From the NCBI GenBank assembly GCA_029168955.1, contig JAPDOI010000137.1, forward strand, positions 1,496,679-1,560,678: DNA of 64,000 nucleotides, in the 5' to 3' direction. The first letter of the stretch is position 1. Every line of letters begins with the position of its first letter. The notes under the pieces are model-generated. The model did not search any database. It was not told the origin of the DNA and was given only the letters and a program-made list of their open reading frames with translations. The translations under genes and the position numbers were made by a program. Shown here one piece after another: positions 31,728 through 42,554 of the stretch. This stretch comes from Aplectana chamaeleonis (lineage: Eukaryota > Nematoda > Chromadorea > Rhabditida > Cosmocercidae).

Positions 31728-33807
31728 CAGGGCTGGGCACGCGTCCCGGTTGACCTTAGAGGGGTGCATCTTGGACGCTGCGGAGAGAGCAAAGGGGGGT
31801 GCCTAAACCGAACACCCAGATAAAAACAAAGTGCCTGTTCTGCCGAATTTCAGGGAAAAATAGTACCCGCTTTTCTTTTGATTTGTCAACTCTTCTTCTC
31901 CGCTTTTCGAAAAAAAAAACACTCACAGAATTCAAATCATTGATAGATATAAAGGTTGCGTTCGCAAAAATTAATAGTTGCTGTCGAGGGTTTCTTTTTA
32001 ATAACTCTATGAATTAAGTATTATCTATAATTTGTTTTGATTACTTTGATAATAAACACTAATCCGTTATCTAGTAGCAAGTAAGGATTGGTGTGATGTC
32101 ATGTTTCTCTGGTGCAACGTTCATTTATTACACGGGTGGTAACCGATTCGAGGCAAATATACAAAGAGAGCGCTCAGAAGCGCTATCGTTCACGTTCAAA
32201 AAAGAATCAGCGAACTGTTGTATTAGTACAGATTGAAATTACAGGTAGCACATTTAGTATCACGACTAGCCAACTAATTTCAGCTCATGAGAATGTGACT
32301 TATGAAGAGATCCGATTGTGAAAATTGAGGACTTTGCAAGGTCTTGTGAGAGAAGTTAATGATCGTGTCCTCCTCCTTGAGAAGTACCATGTCTCTCATC
32401 ATGGTAAAAAAAACTGCTATCAGTACCCTGCAGAGCACAAGTGCACTGAATAGTGCTTTGGAACTATAAAAACCCGAGTTGTAGCCACCTGGTGTGCCGC
32501 AAACCCTTGAAATTCGGCTCGCCGTGCGATCTGGTGCTTGTCCGCAGCAACACAGCGCACACTGGAGTGGACGCGCACACAATATTAATTTAAAAATGTA
32601 ATTTATTACAGAACGGGAAGGAGAAAAGGCCTGAAACTGGAGTAAATGGAAGAAGGCAGAGGTACGATACTTTTAATGTAACCATTATAGAAATCTAATG
32701 TAAACAAACTAAGTTGGAGCGGGGTGAGTTTTTTGGATTCGACAAGGTTCATTCAAATGAACCTAGTTGAATGAAAACAGCATTGAACATAAAAAGTAAG
32801 AGCATTGAAAGAAAGAGGAGAATCTGGCAAACACCTTGATTTCAATAAGTTTGATATTTGATGTGATATAAGGACCTTAAACCTCGTCCCGGTTTTGTCC
32901 CGGTTTTCGGGGTAAAACCGGGACGAGATTTAAGGTCCTTAAATCACATTAAAAATCAGTTCTATTGAAACTAAAATGTTGGCCAGATTCTCTTCTTTCT
33001 CAAAATATCCTTTGCTCCTTTCTTTAGTTCTATATTTGATCAACAAGGTTCGTTTGAATGAACCTTGTCACCGCTAAATACTTACCCCGCTCTAACTTTG
33101 CTTATTTACATTAAATTTCTAACATGGGTACATCCAGAATAGACTACCTTTACCATCTTCCATTTCCTTCAGTTTCAATCCTTTTCTCCTCCCCGTTCTG
33201 TAATAAAATACATTTTTTATTAATATTGTGTGCGCGTCCATTCCCGTGTGCGCTGTGTAGCTGCGTACAAGCTATTGCTATCTTTTTAAGGGATTGCGGC
33301 ATTCTAGGAGGTAGAACTCGGGTTTTCTACTCCCTACGAATCACATGAATCCTAACATTGTTCCACAACACAAAATAGTTCTGATTTCCACATCAAAACA
33401 ATCAAAAACAGATTAACTAATCCTTTATAGGTTTATGAAAACATTCGACAGGAAGCATTAATTATTGCAATAGTAGTAGTTCTGTTGGTGGTAATTGTTC
33501 AATTGTTTTAAATTGAAGAATGTTTTATTTTTTGTCATTACTTACCGTCTTACTAACAAATTTTCCTCATGCGGTTGTTTTGAAGTTTAGAAATTACACT
33601 ACCTTTTTGTTGCCATTTTCGGAATATTATCTATCCAGTGCTTTTTTTATATTCTTGTTCATCAAAATCAGGAGGTCAAGATCATGGCTGTCCAACTATT
33701 CGGAAAACAGCCAATTTCGATTTCTCATAAGGGGGTGCCTAAAAATTACCGAGCTAAGGGGGGGTGCATATTCAGATTCTCCAAGCCGGGACGTGTGCCC
33801 AGCCCTG
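31728..33807 (+). mobile_element. hAT-like non-autonomous element, copy B
   Basis: It starts CAGGGCTGGGCACGCGTCCC and ends CCGGGACGTGTGCCCAGCCC-TG. It is flanked by an exact 8-bp duplication, GCTCCGAA (31720-31727 and 33808-33815). At 2080 bp it is the uninterrupted version of copy A, in opposite orientation, with the same sub-terminal GGGGGGTGC...CTTAGCTCGGTA segments, the TAGTAGTAGTT tract and the central palindrome. No transposase is encoded. It sits close to the right end of the MULE-like element. Confidence 0.92.
32471..33325. repeat. internal palindrome of hAT-like copy B
   Basis: Two arms of about 420 bp face each other around 32883-32927, where CTCGTCCCGGTTTT and AAAACCGGGACGAG form the core. 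Copy B has an extra GTCCCGGTTTT in the core compared with copy A. The arms repeat GCGCACACAATATTAATT and TGAATGAACCTTGTC-type segments. Confidence 0.85.
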
Positions 33808-33819
33808 GCTCCGAAGACC

Positions 33820-34075
33820 TTTTTCGGGAGCAAGCGGTAAACTCTGATTGATAGACCAAAGCTTAACTTCATCTACTGCGCACTGTAGAACTTCCTTGTC
33901 TTCACTGTTACCGATTACTTTCTAGATTTTGACGTCGTCAGCATACATCAAACACTTGACGCTCAACGATGAGATGATGGAAGGGAGTTCGAATGTGTAA
34001 AGCAGAAACAACATTGTGGATAAAACCCCACCTTGTGGGACGCCACTGAATACTGGGTATATTTCTGAGTAATCC
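33820..34075 (-). pseudogene. non-LTR reverse transcriptase, catalytic portion
   Basis: The minus strand reads FSGVPQGGVLSTMLFLLYT, then CLMYADDVK with the catalytic YADD box, then DEVKLWSINQSLPLAPEK up to the 9-bp duplication at 33820. One in-frame TAG follows YADDVKI, so the copy is dead. Sequence upstream of about 34075 (5' side) no longer reads like a reverse transcriptase, so the LINE is truncated or diverged there. It continues at 30406 on the other side of the nested insertions. Confidence 0.88.
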
Positions 34076-35387
34076 TTCCCCACCCCATTATTTCGCGAAC
34101 TTCGCAGTTCGTTAACATCGCTTACCTTGTTGTATTACCTCTATAAAAAGTATATTTACTTGAGAACTGTGTACTCACAATTCGCACGTAATGTACAGCC
34201 TATCCTCCAAAAAGTAGGCCGAATGGAGCTGCTTGAAGCAGATCATAAGTGTATTTCCTACTCTCGCCGACCACTTTCCTTCAATTGTTTTAGGTTCTTC
34301 GTTCAGTATTCGTTCCGATAGACTATGAAACTTCGAAAGAAAAACTAAAAAGCCGTCGGCGAAATTTGGAAATTTCGCTCGCGATTCGCTTCAATCGCGC
34401 GGTGCGGCCGCCAACACGCCTTACTTTCTGGAATATAGGATGTAACAACAACTTCAATGGCGCGAGTCTGTCAATGCCTGGCAGTTGATCAAATTTCAAA
34501 GTTAATAATGCATGTATTTAGCCCCTGAATACCTCTTAGACAGCACGAATTCATTTTTCTTTTTTTTTTCACGATTGCGGATTCGTCGACACATGCAACT
34601 CTAATAGAACAGGCAAAAACAGCTGATATGCCGACAACACGGACGGGACAATCGAACTGCGCAACGATATCGAACTCCATGGAATATTTTTCCGAAGTCA
34701 TATAGTCCCGCTCTTTGTATAGAGCTACCCGAAAAATAAGCTGTATTGTCTATAAAGACCATATTTTTGTCCCAAATTGCTACAGTGTGGAAATAATTCT
34801 TGTGAGAAAACTTACATTGGTAGATAGTCTACTAACTCAGAGGTAGATGTTTCTGCTAGTCGGAATCGTTAAAAAACTATTTTTGTGACTCCTACATTGA
34901 GTATGATGCTATAAATAAAAATATTGTGAGAAATTCTAGGAATAAATCGGAAAAATGCCAAAATTTTTCAATTAGAACACTCTCCGGCAGTACAATTCAA
35001 TGTTACCATGTTACTAGCTTCTCAACAGGACATTATGGATCGAGGCTACTCCAAGCAAGCAGAATATCAGGAAACCGTTGAGCCAAGAAAAACTGGAAAC
35101 TTCAAAACAGACAGGCGTGGGGTGTGGGCATAGTAAGGTCACCCCGTAGGCAATCGGCTGTCTCTCAGTATCGCAATCGATGAGGTCAAATGAGGACATA
35201 CGACATCGACTAGCGATCATAAGGCTGGCTCACTTCACACTGTTTTGAGTCTTAGCTTCTGTGTTTGCTGTAATCGGCTCATTAGTCTACTGCATTTCCC
35301 GTGGCTGGAAGACGTAAACGCGAATAAGCGTCGGTATACTCCTTTGGCTGTGGTGTACTGAGAACACTTCAAAAGGTTTCTAATTGT
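34076..35387. other. unassigned sequence
   Basis: No gene supported. A few short frames on both strands, a T-rich run near 34555-34570, and no repeat partner in the window. Confidence 0.45.
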
Positions 35388-35462
35388 GCTCTCTTGGCTC
35401 AGTGGTAGTGTTGTACGCTCACATAAGACGTCAACGGTTGTAAGATCGATTCTCTAGGGAGT
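35388..35462 (+). pseudogene. tRNA-like pseudogene
   Basis: A 75-base stretch with an A-box-like TGGCTCAGTGG (35395-35405) and a possible 7-bp acceptor stem (GCTCTCT with AGGGAGT, including G-T pairs). The T arm and B box (AGATCGATTCT) are degraded and no clean anticodon arm is seen. It is most likely a tRNA-derived remnant. Confidence 0.35.
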
Positions 35463-35829
35463 CAAGCCTTTGCAGGCTTTCTGGAATGTCTTAACACAGA
35501 CTTTTAAAAGTTATTATTCTGAAATTTTCTGCTATTTCGGAAATGTTTGAAAATATAAGGTGGCTGAAACTTTTGCGCGGCTTTTTACGTGGTGTTATAG
35601 GTTACGGCATTTGTGAATCAACGTCACTTAAAAAACGGGTGTGGGACGTTAAGGCCGAAAATCTGAAGCGCTGACAGGGAAGACAGAGGGTGGAAAACTA
35701 GCAACAGGTTCAGAATTGATGATAATGTTTTACACTGTTCAGTTCCAGATGTAATCTCTGCAATATCTAAGGCACCTCACTCTTCGTCTGCGTCTCTACC
35801 CCGATTTCGGCCTAACCGTCCGCCACCCC
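35463..35829. other. unassigned sequence
   Basis: No feature recognised before the MITE cluster. Confidence 0.45.
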
Positions 35830-36321
35830 TTAAAGGCACAGTACACCCTCAGATATGAATTTTGAGATTTTCTTGTAATTATGTAGAAGACCCCTCCTGT
35901 ATAACACGTGCCAAATACGAGATCTCAATTCCTCCAAATAAGCGAAATAAAAGCGACCACCACAGGCCCGACCCCCTTCGCTCACCACCACAGGCTCGAC
36001 CCCCTAACAGATTTTCGAGCTCCATAGCGGCTCGATGGATGGATGAATTCCAACAAATCGTCGTTCTTCAGTTCATTGTCGGGCTGTCTCCTCATCCTGG
36101 CTCGCTCTCGCGCAACGATTGCGAATGAAAAGAAATACAGGCCTGAGACAACTCGTCCACCAAATTTTCACCCTTAAAATCTAGGCATCTTTGAAGAGCT
36201 ATAACTCTGTTCAAAGGGGGTCTTAAACGATTCCAGAGATAACACTGTGATCAGCGTGTGACTCTTTCCAAGATAAGCATAAAATCTGAAAATTAATCTT
36301 TTGGGTGTCCTGTGCCTTTAA
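35830..36321 (+). mobile_element. AGGCACAGT MITE 1 of a cluster
   Basis: TTAA-AGGCACAGTACACCCTCAG to GGGTGTCCTGTGCCT-TTAA, 492 bp, no protein. The interior carries CTGAGACAACTCGTCCACCA, also found in the divergent-interior AGGCA MITEs. Confidence 0.82.
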
Positions 36322-36776
36322 AGGCACAGTCCAACCTCAGAGGTAATTTTTGATATTATGATCCGGTCGCCGCCTATAGCAACCCTGCCAAGCGGGAAAT
36401 CTCGATTGCTCAAATAAGCGAGAAAAAGCCAGGAGAAAGTCGGCCACGCCCCCTTGAAAGAAAAAGTGGGTAACGCCCACTGCCAGGTTTCCGACCTCAA
36501 TAGGGGAGAGATTTCATTCAAAACCTATGTTTTTCGATTTGTTTTTGGTCTGGCTTTATATTGTGGCCTGCTTCAGAGAGATGGCTGCGAATAACGAGAA
36601 GATACAGGCTCGAGACAACTCGTCCGAGAACTTCTAGCCGTTCAAAATCGAAATTTTTGAGGAGCGGTAACTCCGTTCGTAGCGAGTTCTGAGCGATTCT
36701 GGAGACATCATTGTGATCAGCGTGAAATTTTCTACAATATAGGCAGAAAAACTAAAAATCGACTCTGAAGTTGGAC
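36318..36776 (+). mobile_element. AGGCACAGT MITE 2 of a cluster
   Basis: Starts at the TTAA that ends the previous element (AGGCACAGTCCAACCTCAG). The right end GACTCTGAAGTTGGACTGTG lacks the final CCT-TTAA and runs straight into the next element. Confidence 0.78.
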
Positions 36777-37251
36777 TGTGGATCGTCCACGGCGGAAATC
36801 ATTTTCGATTTTTTGAGTACAATCAAACAAACCGGGCTAGCTGACATCGCCCACGAAGCTTGAGGCTCCGAAAATGCTCCCCTTAGAAGTTATGGCCACC
36901 TGAAAACTGCTGTGGGGTCGGTCATCTAGCACTCCTGGGTCGGTCATCTAACACTTTTTCATAGAATGTTCATGTGACCATCGAAAAACGTGGAGAACAT
37001 TTATGGTACAAACTCTACATGCAGGAAAACCTCAAAAATGGCGGTGACCAAGTCTCCAAATGCAGAAAACCCTCAAAATAAATCCTGGCGCGAATTTCAA
37101 ATCATTGTTTACATTGTATTCAAACTGGTTTTTCTTTACAAATGAAGGTTTTTTCAGGGGCTCCCTCGACATTTTCGTTCACTAAAGAGGCTAAACCGTA
37201 GAAAAACATGGAAAACTAATATATGGTTTTCATCGTGTACGATGCCTTTAA
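36777..37251 (+). mobile_element. AGGCATCGTAC MITE 3 of a cluster
   Basis: The left sequence GATCGTCCACGGCGGAAATC corresponds to the reverse complement of the right end GGTTTTCATCGTGTACGATG-CCT-TTAA, but the TTAA-AGGC start is missing. Junction loss between neighbours 2 and 3 explains both missing ends. Confidence 0.65.
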
Positions 37252-37369
37252 AAACCCACTAACTAGTAAACCTCGCATGGTGTCCTCCTGATCAGAAAGC
37301 TGATAAGTGTTTTCTGGTCAGCTCTGGCACGCCCTCTTCGAACCTGAACTCGGATTTTGCTACGGAGAT

Positions 37370-38860
37370 CTGCGAAAAAAGTTATAGCCTGTCAAAGTTC
37401 GTATTTCACGCCTTTTTTCTATCAAAAACGTGCATTGGTGTTTGCGAAATCCGGAAACGGACCTCATGCTCTAAGGCATTCGCGGGGGTCGGTGGCCGGT
37501 TAAAACGCCCCTTCCCCAATCAAATTGATCGGATCTGGCTGATCGGCGGAGGTTTCGGCATGACTCATAAGTGCCGAAGTTTTCGTGGTTTTGTCTCAAA
37601 GCTGGCGGAGTTTTCGGGGCAACATGTTGCAGTGTTCGCACTGTTTTTCTCTAATGCTCTCTCGTGTAGAGCGCGGAAACAGTAGCCCACTATGTATACG
37701 CTGCACTGGAATGTGACGTGTTCGTTCTTATCACGGTAGACATTGCTCGGGATATCGACGCGCTGGCTGGCGTTGGTGGCGGGTTGAATCGCAAATTCTT
37801 CCTCTCAACCTGCCACCGACGCCCGCGACTGCAGGGGTGGTAGGTAGCGGTCGGTGGGAGGTGATCAGGCAGAGCTTTCGGAGGCAGAGCTTCCGGTGTG
37901 AACAGGTCAACTGTGACGTGACATTGTAGGGTCGGTGGCAGGTTGACACGCGGAGTTTTCGGCATGAATGGGGGAGTTTTCAGACCTTCCCCGCCCCTTT
38001 TTTCGTTTTGAACGGCAGCACGTTACCTGTTCAACACCTCCCAACCGGCCACCGACCCCCGCGAGTGTGTGAGCTAATGTCCAGCGCCCAGAACTACCCC
38101 ACTGAGCAAATTTTGGGTGAAGTCACATTTTCCAAACTTTGCACAGACTGACCGCGTTTTGAACTTGTGCAGATTTTCGGTTGAGCGCTTATTTATATGT
38201 ACCTCTGAAAGTGTTTGAAAAAATTTTGCAGATTTCACCCGAAATCTTTCCAGGTGGTTGGGGCGCTGATCACGAATCTGGGGTTCATTTAACGATTTTC
38301 CGAGCTTTTCGATTTGATTCGTTCAAAGCTTCCCATCGGGGAAAAATTTGATGGCAAATCACGACTTTTGCCGATTTCCGGAGTGCTACAATAGATATGA
38401 CTCAAATTGTCGCTCAGGGGGTTATTTGCAGTGCTAAACGCGAATCTGCGATCCGTTTATCAATTTTTTATAGATTCGGTAGGTTACGGTGGGTATACGG
38501 TAGCTCGGTCAGAGTCTCAGAATTGGCTCAAAATTTCTCTGTGGGTGTTATTTTGGACGCCGAACACGAATTTTAGGTCCATTTTTTTAGTTCCGACATT
38601 TTAAGGTAGGTAAAGCCAGTCAAAAGGCATTATGCTTACGGTAACCTACAGTAACCATAATTCTAGCGACAAACAGACCAGTGCCCTAAATAACCCCCAG
38701 TTGAAAGTTTTGAGCCGAATCCGAAATTTTTTAACTCCCTAGAAATTGGCCGATGACCCTTACCTTATCACATAGCTTTTAAAACGCTTATAACTTTTTG
38801 GGTATTGGTTTAAAAGAACTTTTAAAAGAAGCTTATAACTTTGTTTAGAGGTGTCCGTAG
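37370..38860 (+). repeat. dispersed repeat family R, copy 6
   Basis: Landmarks: AAAAGTTATAGCCTG, AATCCGGAAACGGACCTCAT, GCTGATCACGAATCTGGGG, GGTTACGGTGGGTATACGG, CGCCGAACACGAATTTTAGG, TTGAGCCGAATCCGAAATT. Interrupted at about 37480-38064. Confidence 0.75.
37480..38064. mobile_element. GC-rich inverted-repeat insertion in repeat R6
   Basis: The ends TCGCGGGGGTCGGTGGCCGG and CCGGCCACCGACCCCCGCGA are exact complements. Variants of GGTCGGTGGC(A/C)GGTT recur in both orientations inside (near 37768, 37808, 37845, 37930). No protein. It is an insertion because R6 resumes on the other side. Confidence 0.7.
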
Positions 38861-40794
38861 CAAAATCCTTTGTCAGATTCGGAGACAGCGGAGCAGAATT
38901 GACCAGAAAACATTCATCATCTTTTTAATGGTGGGGTTGGCTACGCGAGCTTCCCTAGTAAGATTCAGAACCATCAGAACATCAAAAAAGAACTTATTTA
39001 CGTAGCGGAACAACGGATGTTTCAAAAGCTTCCGAAAATGTGTGTGAAAGCTGTCGTCACATTGTCCATTTAGTGAGCGATGGTTGTCTGCTCCACTTTT
39101 AGGAAACCCTCCCCTCACATTAGACTATTCTTGTCACATCTCAATGCCATAGCCGCCAGTTTAGTAGCCAGCTGTTTAAGAAAACTCCAGCAAAAAAATT
39201 CTTATCGTACGAGGACTGGGCACATTCGAAAACCACGGCAACTGCTGTTTCGTGATTTTGATTCCAAGATTCTGAGGCAAAGGTGTTCCGCCATAGAACC
39301 TGCCAACTCAATAAATTTTCGATTTGATCCACCCTGCGCCAAACAAGTGTCAAGAAAACGGTGCGTTACTTCGGGTGCTTAAAATTGGCTTTGATACATA
39401 CTTTAACACATAGGAGACCGCGCGCTCCACGGCCAATCACTACAGTGAGTTTTTAAATTGATTTTTCGTGTGATTGCCTATATCAAAAGGAGATATTTGC
39501 GGCTTTATATCTACATACCAGTTGTGGAAGTTGTACAAAGCATAGATATAAAAGCGATAATTAGAAGGAATCCGTTTTTCTTACGTAAAACGAAAAAAAT
39601 CGAGTCTTTGGCGTGGGTGCGCAGGGTGGACACGCGGTCCATTAAAGGCAGTGGTCGCCATCAGGGCTATGCGTGATTACGAATTACGATTTACGAATTA
39701 CTTTCAAAAATTTTCCGAAAATTTCGTTCAAGTACAATTATACCATGGATCTCCTATGGATTGGGGTTTGACTGGTCCAACATAGTAAATCCCCGACCTG
39801 GGAGCAATGCATCCGATGTTCAGAGTGGCCTCAAGCCCTCGACCCACACTCTACACATCACAAATTCGTGCCATCATAAAACACACTTATTTCTTGTGTG
39901 CGGAGAGTTTCCAGCTGGTCTGACCGATGTTTGATTCCTTGCGGTGCTTCTTTGCAATGATCCCCACACGACAAGATGACCAAACTCCATCATTCACTCA
40001 TGGATACTGAACATGAGACCATTCCCCTGCTCTACCTTCATGACAGCTCGGCTTCCGTGTGCAAACCTTTGAAAAAAAGCTCTACTAAGATCATTGCTGT
40101 CCCCAAAATTGGAAACGCAGCCTTTCCTGTTATTTGGGCGATGGAGTGAACCGTCCAGCAAGGGATCTCATTTACGCCCAGAACAATTCGATTTTGGCTG
40201 CTTCCTCCCTGAGTTTCGAATGAGTTGGCTCATTCTTATTAGAAATCAGAAAATTTCGTACAATCCTAATTCAATAGCGGACCTTGTTTGGCCATACACG
40301 ATGTACTTCCACCTACCAAGCAATCCTAGTCACATGCCGCACTCATGAAAAGGAGACTTCAAAGAACGATGCATTTACCGCAGACACAGAATCCGAAAAT
40401 TCTTGGGGATTTGCCTCTGACGATCGGGAAGGTATAAGGGTTTCCGACCCATGTAAGAACATTTTCAGATTCAGAATTCTCACTCCTACAATACTTGGAC
40501 AAAAATCGGGGAGAAACGCCCCTCAGCCCCCACCCATTGCCGGAAGATAGGAAGTCCATTGGCTCCGCCTTGGTAAAAGAACAGCTATTTTCTGAGTCTA
40601 ACCACAAGTTTCCGAACTCCAGTGAGTTCTTTCGCAGGCCACACATTGGGAAAAAAGGTGGCGACTGGCTGCCACCTGCCTTCAGAAAGCGAGCTGTCAT
40701 TGTAATCCTTACACGCTCCCCTGCGGCGAATGCTGTTTTGCCAACTCAGGCAAACTGGGGCGTCGACAACAGGTTGATCTGCCTTCTTGCCATA
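38861..40794. other. unassigned 1.9-kb stretch
   Basis: No convincing gene. Overlapping frames on both strands (40094-40893 region) show no domain apart from the mariner remnant that follows. Local near-repeats of GATTACGAATTACG lie at 39675-39703. Confidence 0.45.
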
Positions 40795-41395
40795 ACCTTC
40801 TTGGCCGATTTCCGGACACGAACTCGTTTCGAAGCCAAACAACCAGGTGCACACCACTCTTTAGCCTCTTGTTTTGATTCAGGATCATGGTGATAGACCC
40901 AGGTCTCATCCATAGTGATGAATCGACGCACAAAATCCCACTATCATTTTTAAAACGCTCCAAATGTTGCTGAGAAAGTCGCATTCGAATGTGTATTTGT
41001 TCCATTGTTAGCGAATGCGACACCCATTGTGCACACAGCTATCTAAAACCCAAAATCTCACCTGAAATAGGGCTCACACTGCCTAATGAAATGATTAGAG
41101 CCACTAATAAATCTCTCTCAGTCAATCGACAATCTTCCAAAACCGTATCCTGTATTTTGGCTATGATTTCTGGTGTTGATGCGCTTTTTGGACGTCCTTC
41201 ACGTGGATCGTCTTCAAGGCTTGTACGACCACGTTTAAATTCAGCAACCGATCTTTCTACTGATCTAATTGTAGGTGAACAATCATTATACACTTTTAAC
41301 ATTCGTTCGTGAATTTCTTTTGCTGCTGCACCTTCCAGAAATAAGAATTTCATCACTGCACGATATTCAGTTTTTTTTCCTTCCAAAACCAGCAC
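40795..41395 (-). pseudogene. mariner transposase fragment, Himar-like type
   Basis: On the minus strand, 41395-41039 reads KKTEYRAVMKFLFLEGAAAK, then EFKRGRTSLEDDPREGRPKS. A TAG at 41039 replaces the lysine expected after GFR. LCAQWVSHSLTMEQ follows in the same frame. Near 40933 the frame shifts to RRFITMDETWVYHHDPESKQ (first catalytic aspartate) and KSAKKVMA, where similarity stops. The second and third aspartates and both terminal repeats are absent. It belongs to a different mariner branch from the 9475 element. Confidence 0.88.
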
Positions 41396-41409
41396 TACAA
41401 GTTGGGGAT

Positions 41410-42130
41410 TCTAGAAGCATATAAATTCCTTTTTTAGATTTGACTCAAAACTTCCTCACAGGTGTGCTCATCACGAGTTTGAGGTTCATCTATCGATTTT
41501 CCAAAGTTTTTGACTGAATTCGTTTAAGGCCTTCAATCGGGGGGTAATTTGAAGGCAAAATGCGACTTCTGACGATTTCCGGAACGCTGGGATAGAAAGG
41601 GCTCAAAATATTTTTCTATGAGTTAGTTGGAGTGATAATCACGAGTCTGAAGCCGTTTGATCGATTTCCGACAGCGCTCCGTAGATTACGGTGGGTATAC
41701 GGTTGTTCGGTCAAAGTCACGGAATTGACTCAAAATTTCTATGCGGGGTTTATTCGGGGTGCTGAATACGAATTTGGTGTCCATTTATCAATTTTCAAAA
41801 TTCTAAGATAGTTTTGCTCACCAAATGACATTGCACCTACCATAACCTACCCTAAGAAATTTGGAAACTGGACCCCGAATTCGTTTTCAGCGCCCTTCTA
41901 CAAGTTTCGTACATACAAGTTTCGAGCGAAATCCGAGAAACTTTTCCGAAACACCCGAAAAATGCCTGATGAGTAGGTACCCTTGCATTTTCGCGAAGCT
42001 TGAAAAATTCTTTTAACTTCTTGGAACCTGCAGCTAGGGGCGGGATTCTGCGCAGTTTTACTATTGAGGTCCGAGAGATACTAGCAATACTAGTCTTTTT
42101 CGCTCGATGCTTCTACCACTAAAAACACTA
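41410..42130 (+). repeat. dispersed repeat family R, copy 7
   Basis: Landmarks: GACTCAAAACTTCCTCACAG, AATGCGACTTCTGACGATTT, TAGATTACGGTGGGTATACG, GGTGCTGAATACGAATTTGG, CACCTACCATAACCTACC, TTTCGCGAAGCTTG, GGGATTCTGCGCAGTTTTAC. Uninterrupted, and the best reference copy for the distal half. Confidence 0.75.
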
Positions 42131-42554
42131 CCCTTGTTTAGTTACTTGTGAACTTGAAGTAGTTGCGTGAAGCTATCATGCAACTTGCTTTAAAGTCTCA
42201 GGTAACATGATCAGAAAGTTCTGAGTAGTCGGTTGCTTGGCGAGCCATACTTATCGCCGTCGTGCTCTTAGTTAAACGTCGTGATGGAGCAACGTATCTT
42301 CGCTATTCCTCGCACTGCGATACAGCGAAGCGACTGAGAAGTATGAATAGCTCATCAGTGGGCTACGTGATCTACAGTATAGAAAACCGCATTTTCATCA
42401 CTAGCCTACCCAAAACTAACTGGAAATTTTTTGTCCTTTCTGCTGGTTCTTTGGTTTTTCTCATTGAGGCTACAACGAAGAACGTATTCGAATCTATTAT
42501 TCAGAGAAATCAGAGCTACTTTTATTGCAAGTCCTTGATTTTTATTTACTCTGC
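42131..42554. other. unassigned sequence
   Basis: A 98-codon plus-strand frame (42262-42558) shows no recognisable domain and runs into the MITE. No other feature. Confidence 0.4.

Larger units (their letters stand above)
30407..33819. mobile_element. MULE-like element nested in a LINE
   Basis: It is flanked by TTTTTCGGG on both sides (30398-30406 and 33820-33828), a 9-bp duplication typical of Mutator-like elements. The ends read inward as GGTTGCGGTACCATTGACAA and GGTCTTCGGAGCATTGACAA, sharing GGT and CATTGACAACC. Without the hAT-like element inside it, the element is about 1325 bp. Removing it with one duplication restores a continuous reverse transcriptase frame, which fixes both borders to the base. 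Superfamily assignment rests on duplication length and the GG ends; no MULE transposase is recognised. Confidence 0.75.

Noticed and set aside
31512..31769. A continuation of the reverse transcriptase next to hAT-like copy B
   Set aside because: The sequence beside the hAT-like element belongs to the MULE-like element. The reverse transcriptase resumes only at 30406.
35388..35462. A functional tRNA gene
   Set aside because: The T arm and B box are degraded and no convincing anticodon arm forms, so it is listed only as a tRNA-like remnant.
40495..40893. A plus-strand gene of 132 residues
   Set aside because: Its 3' part is antisense to the mariner fragment and the rest has no domain support.
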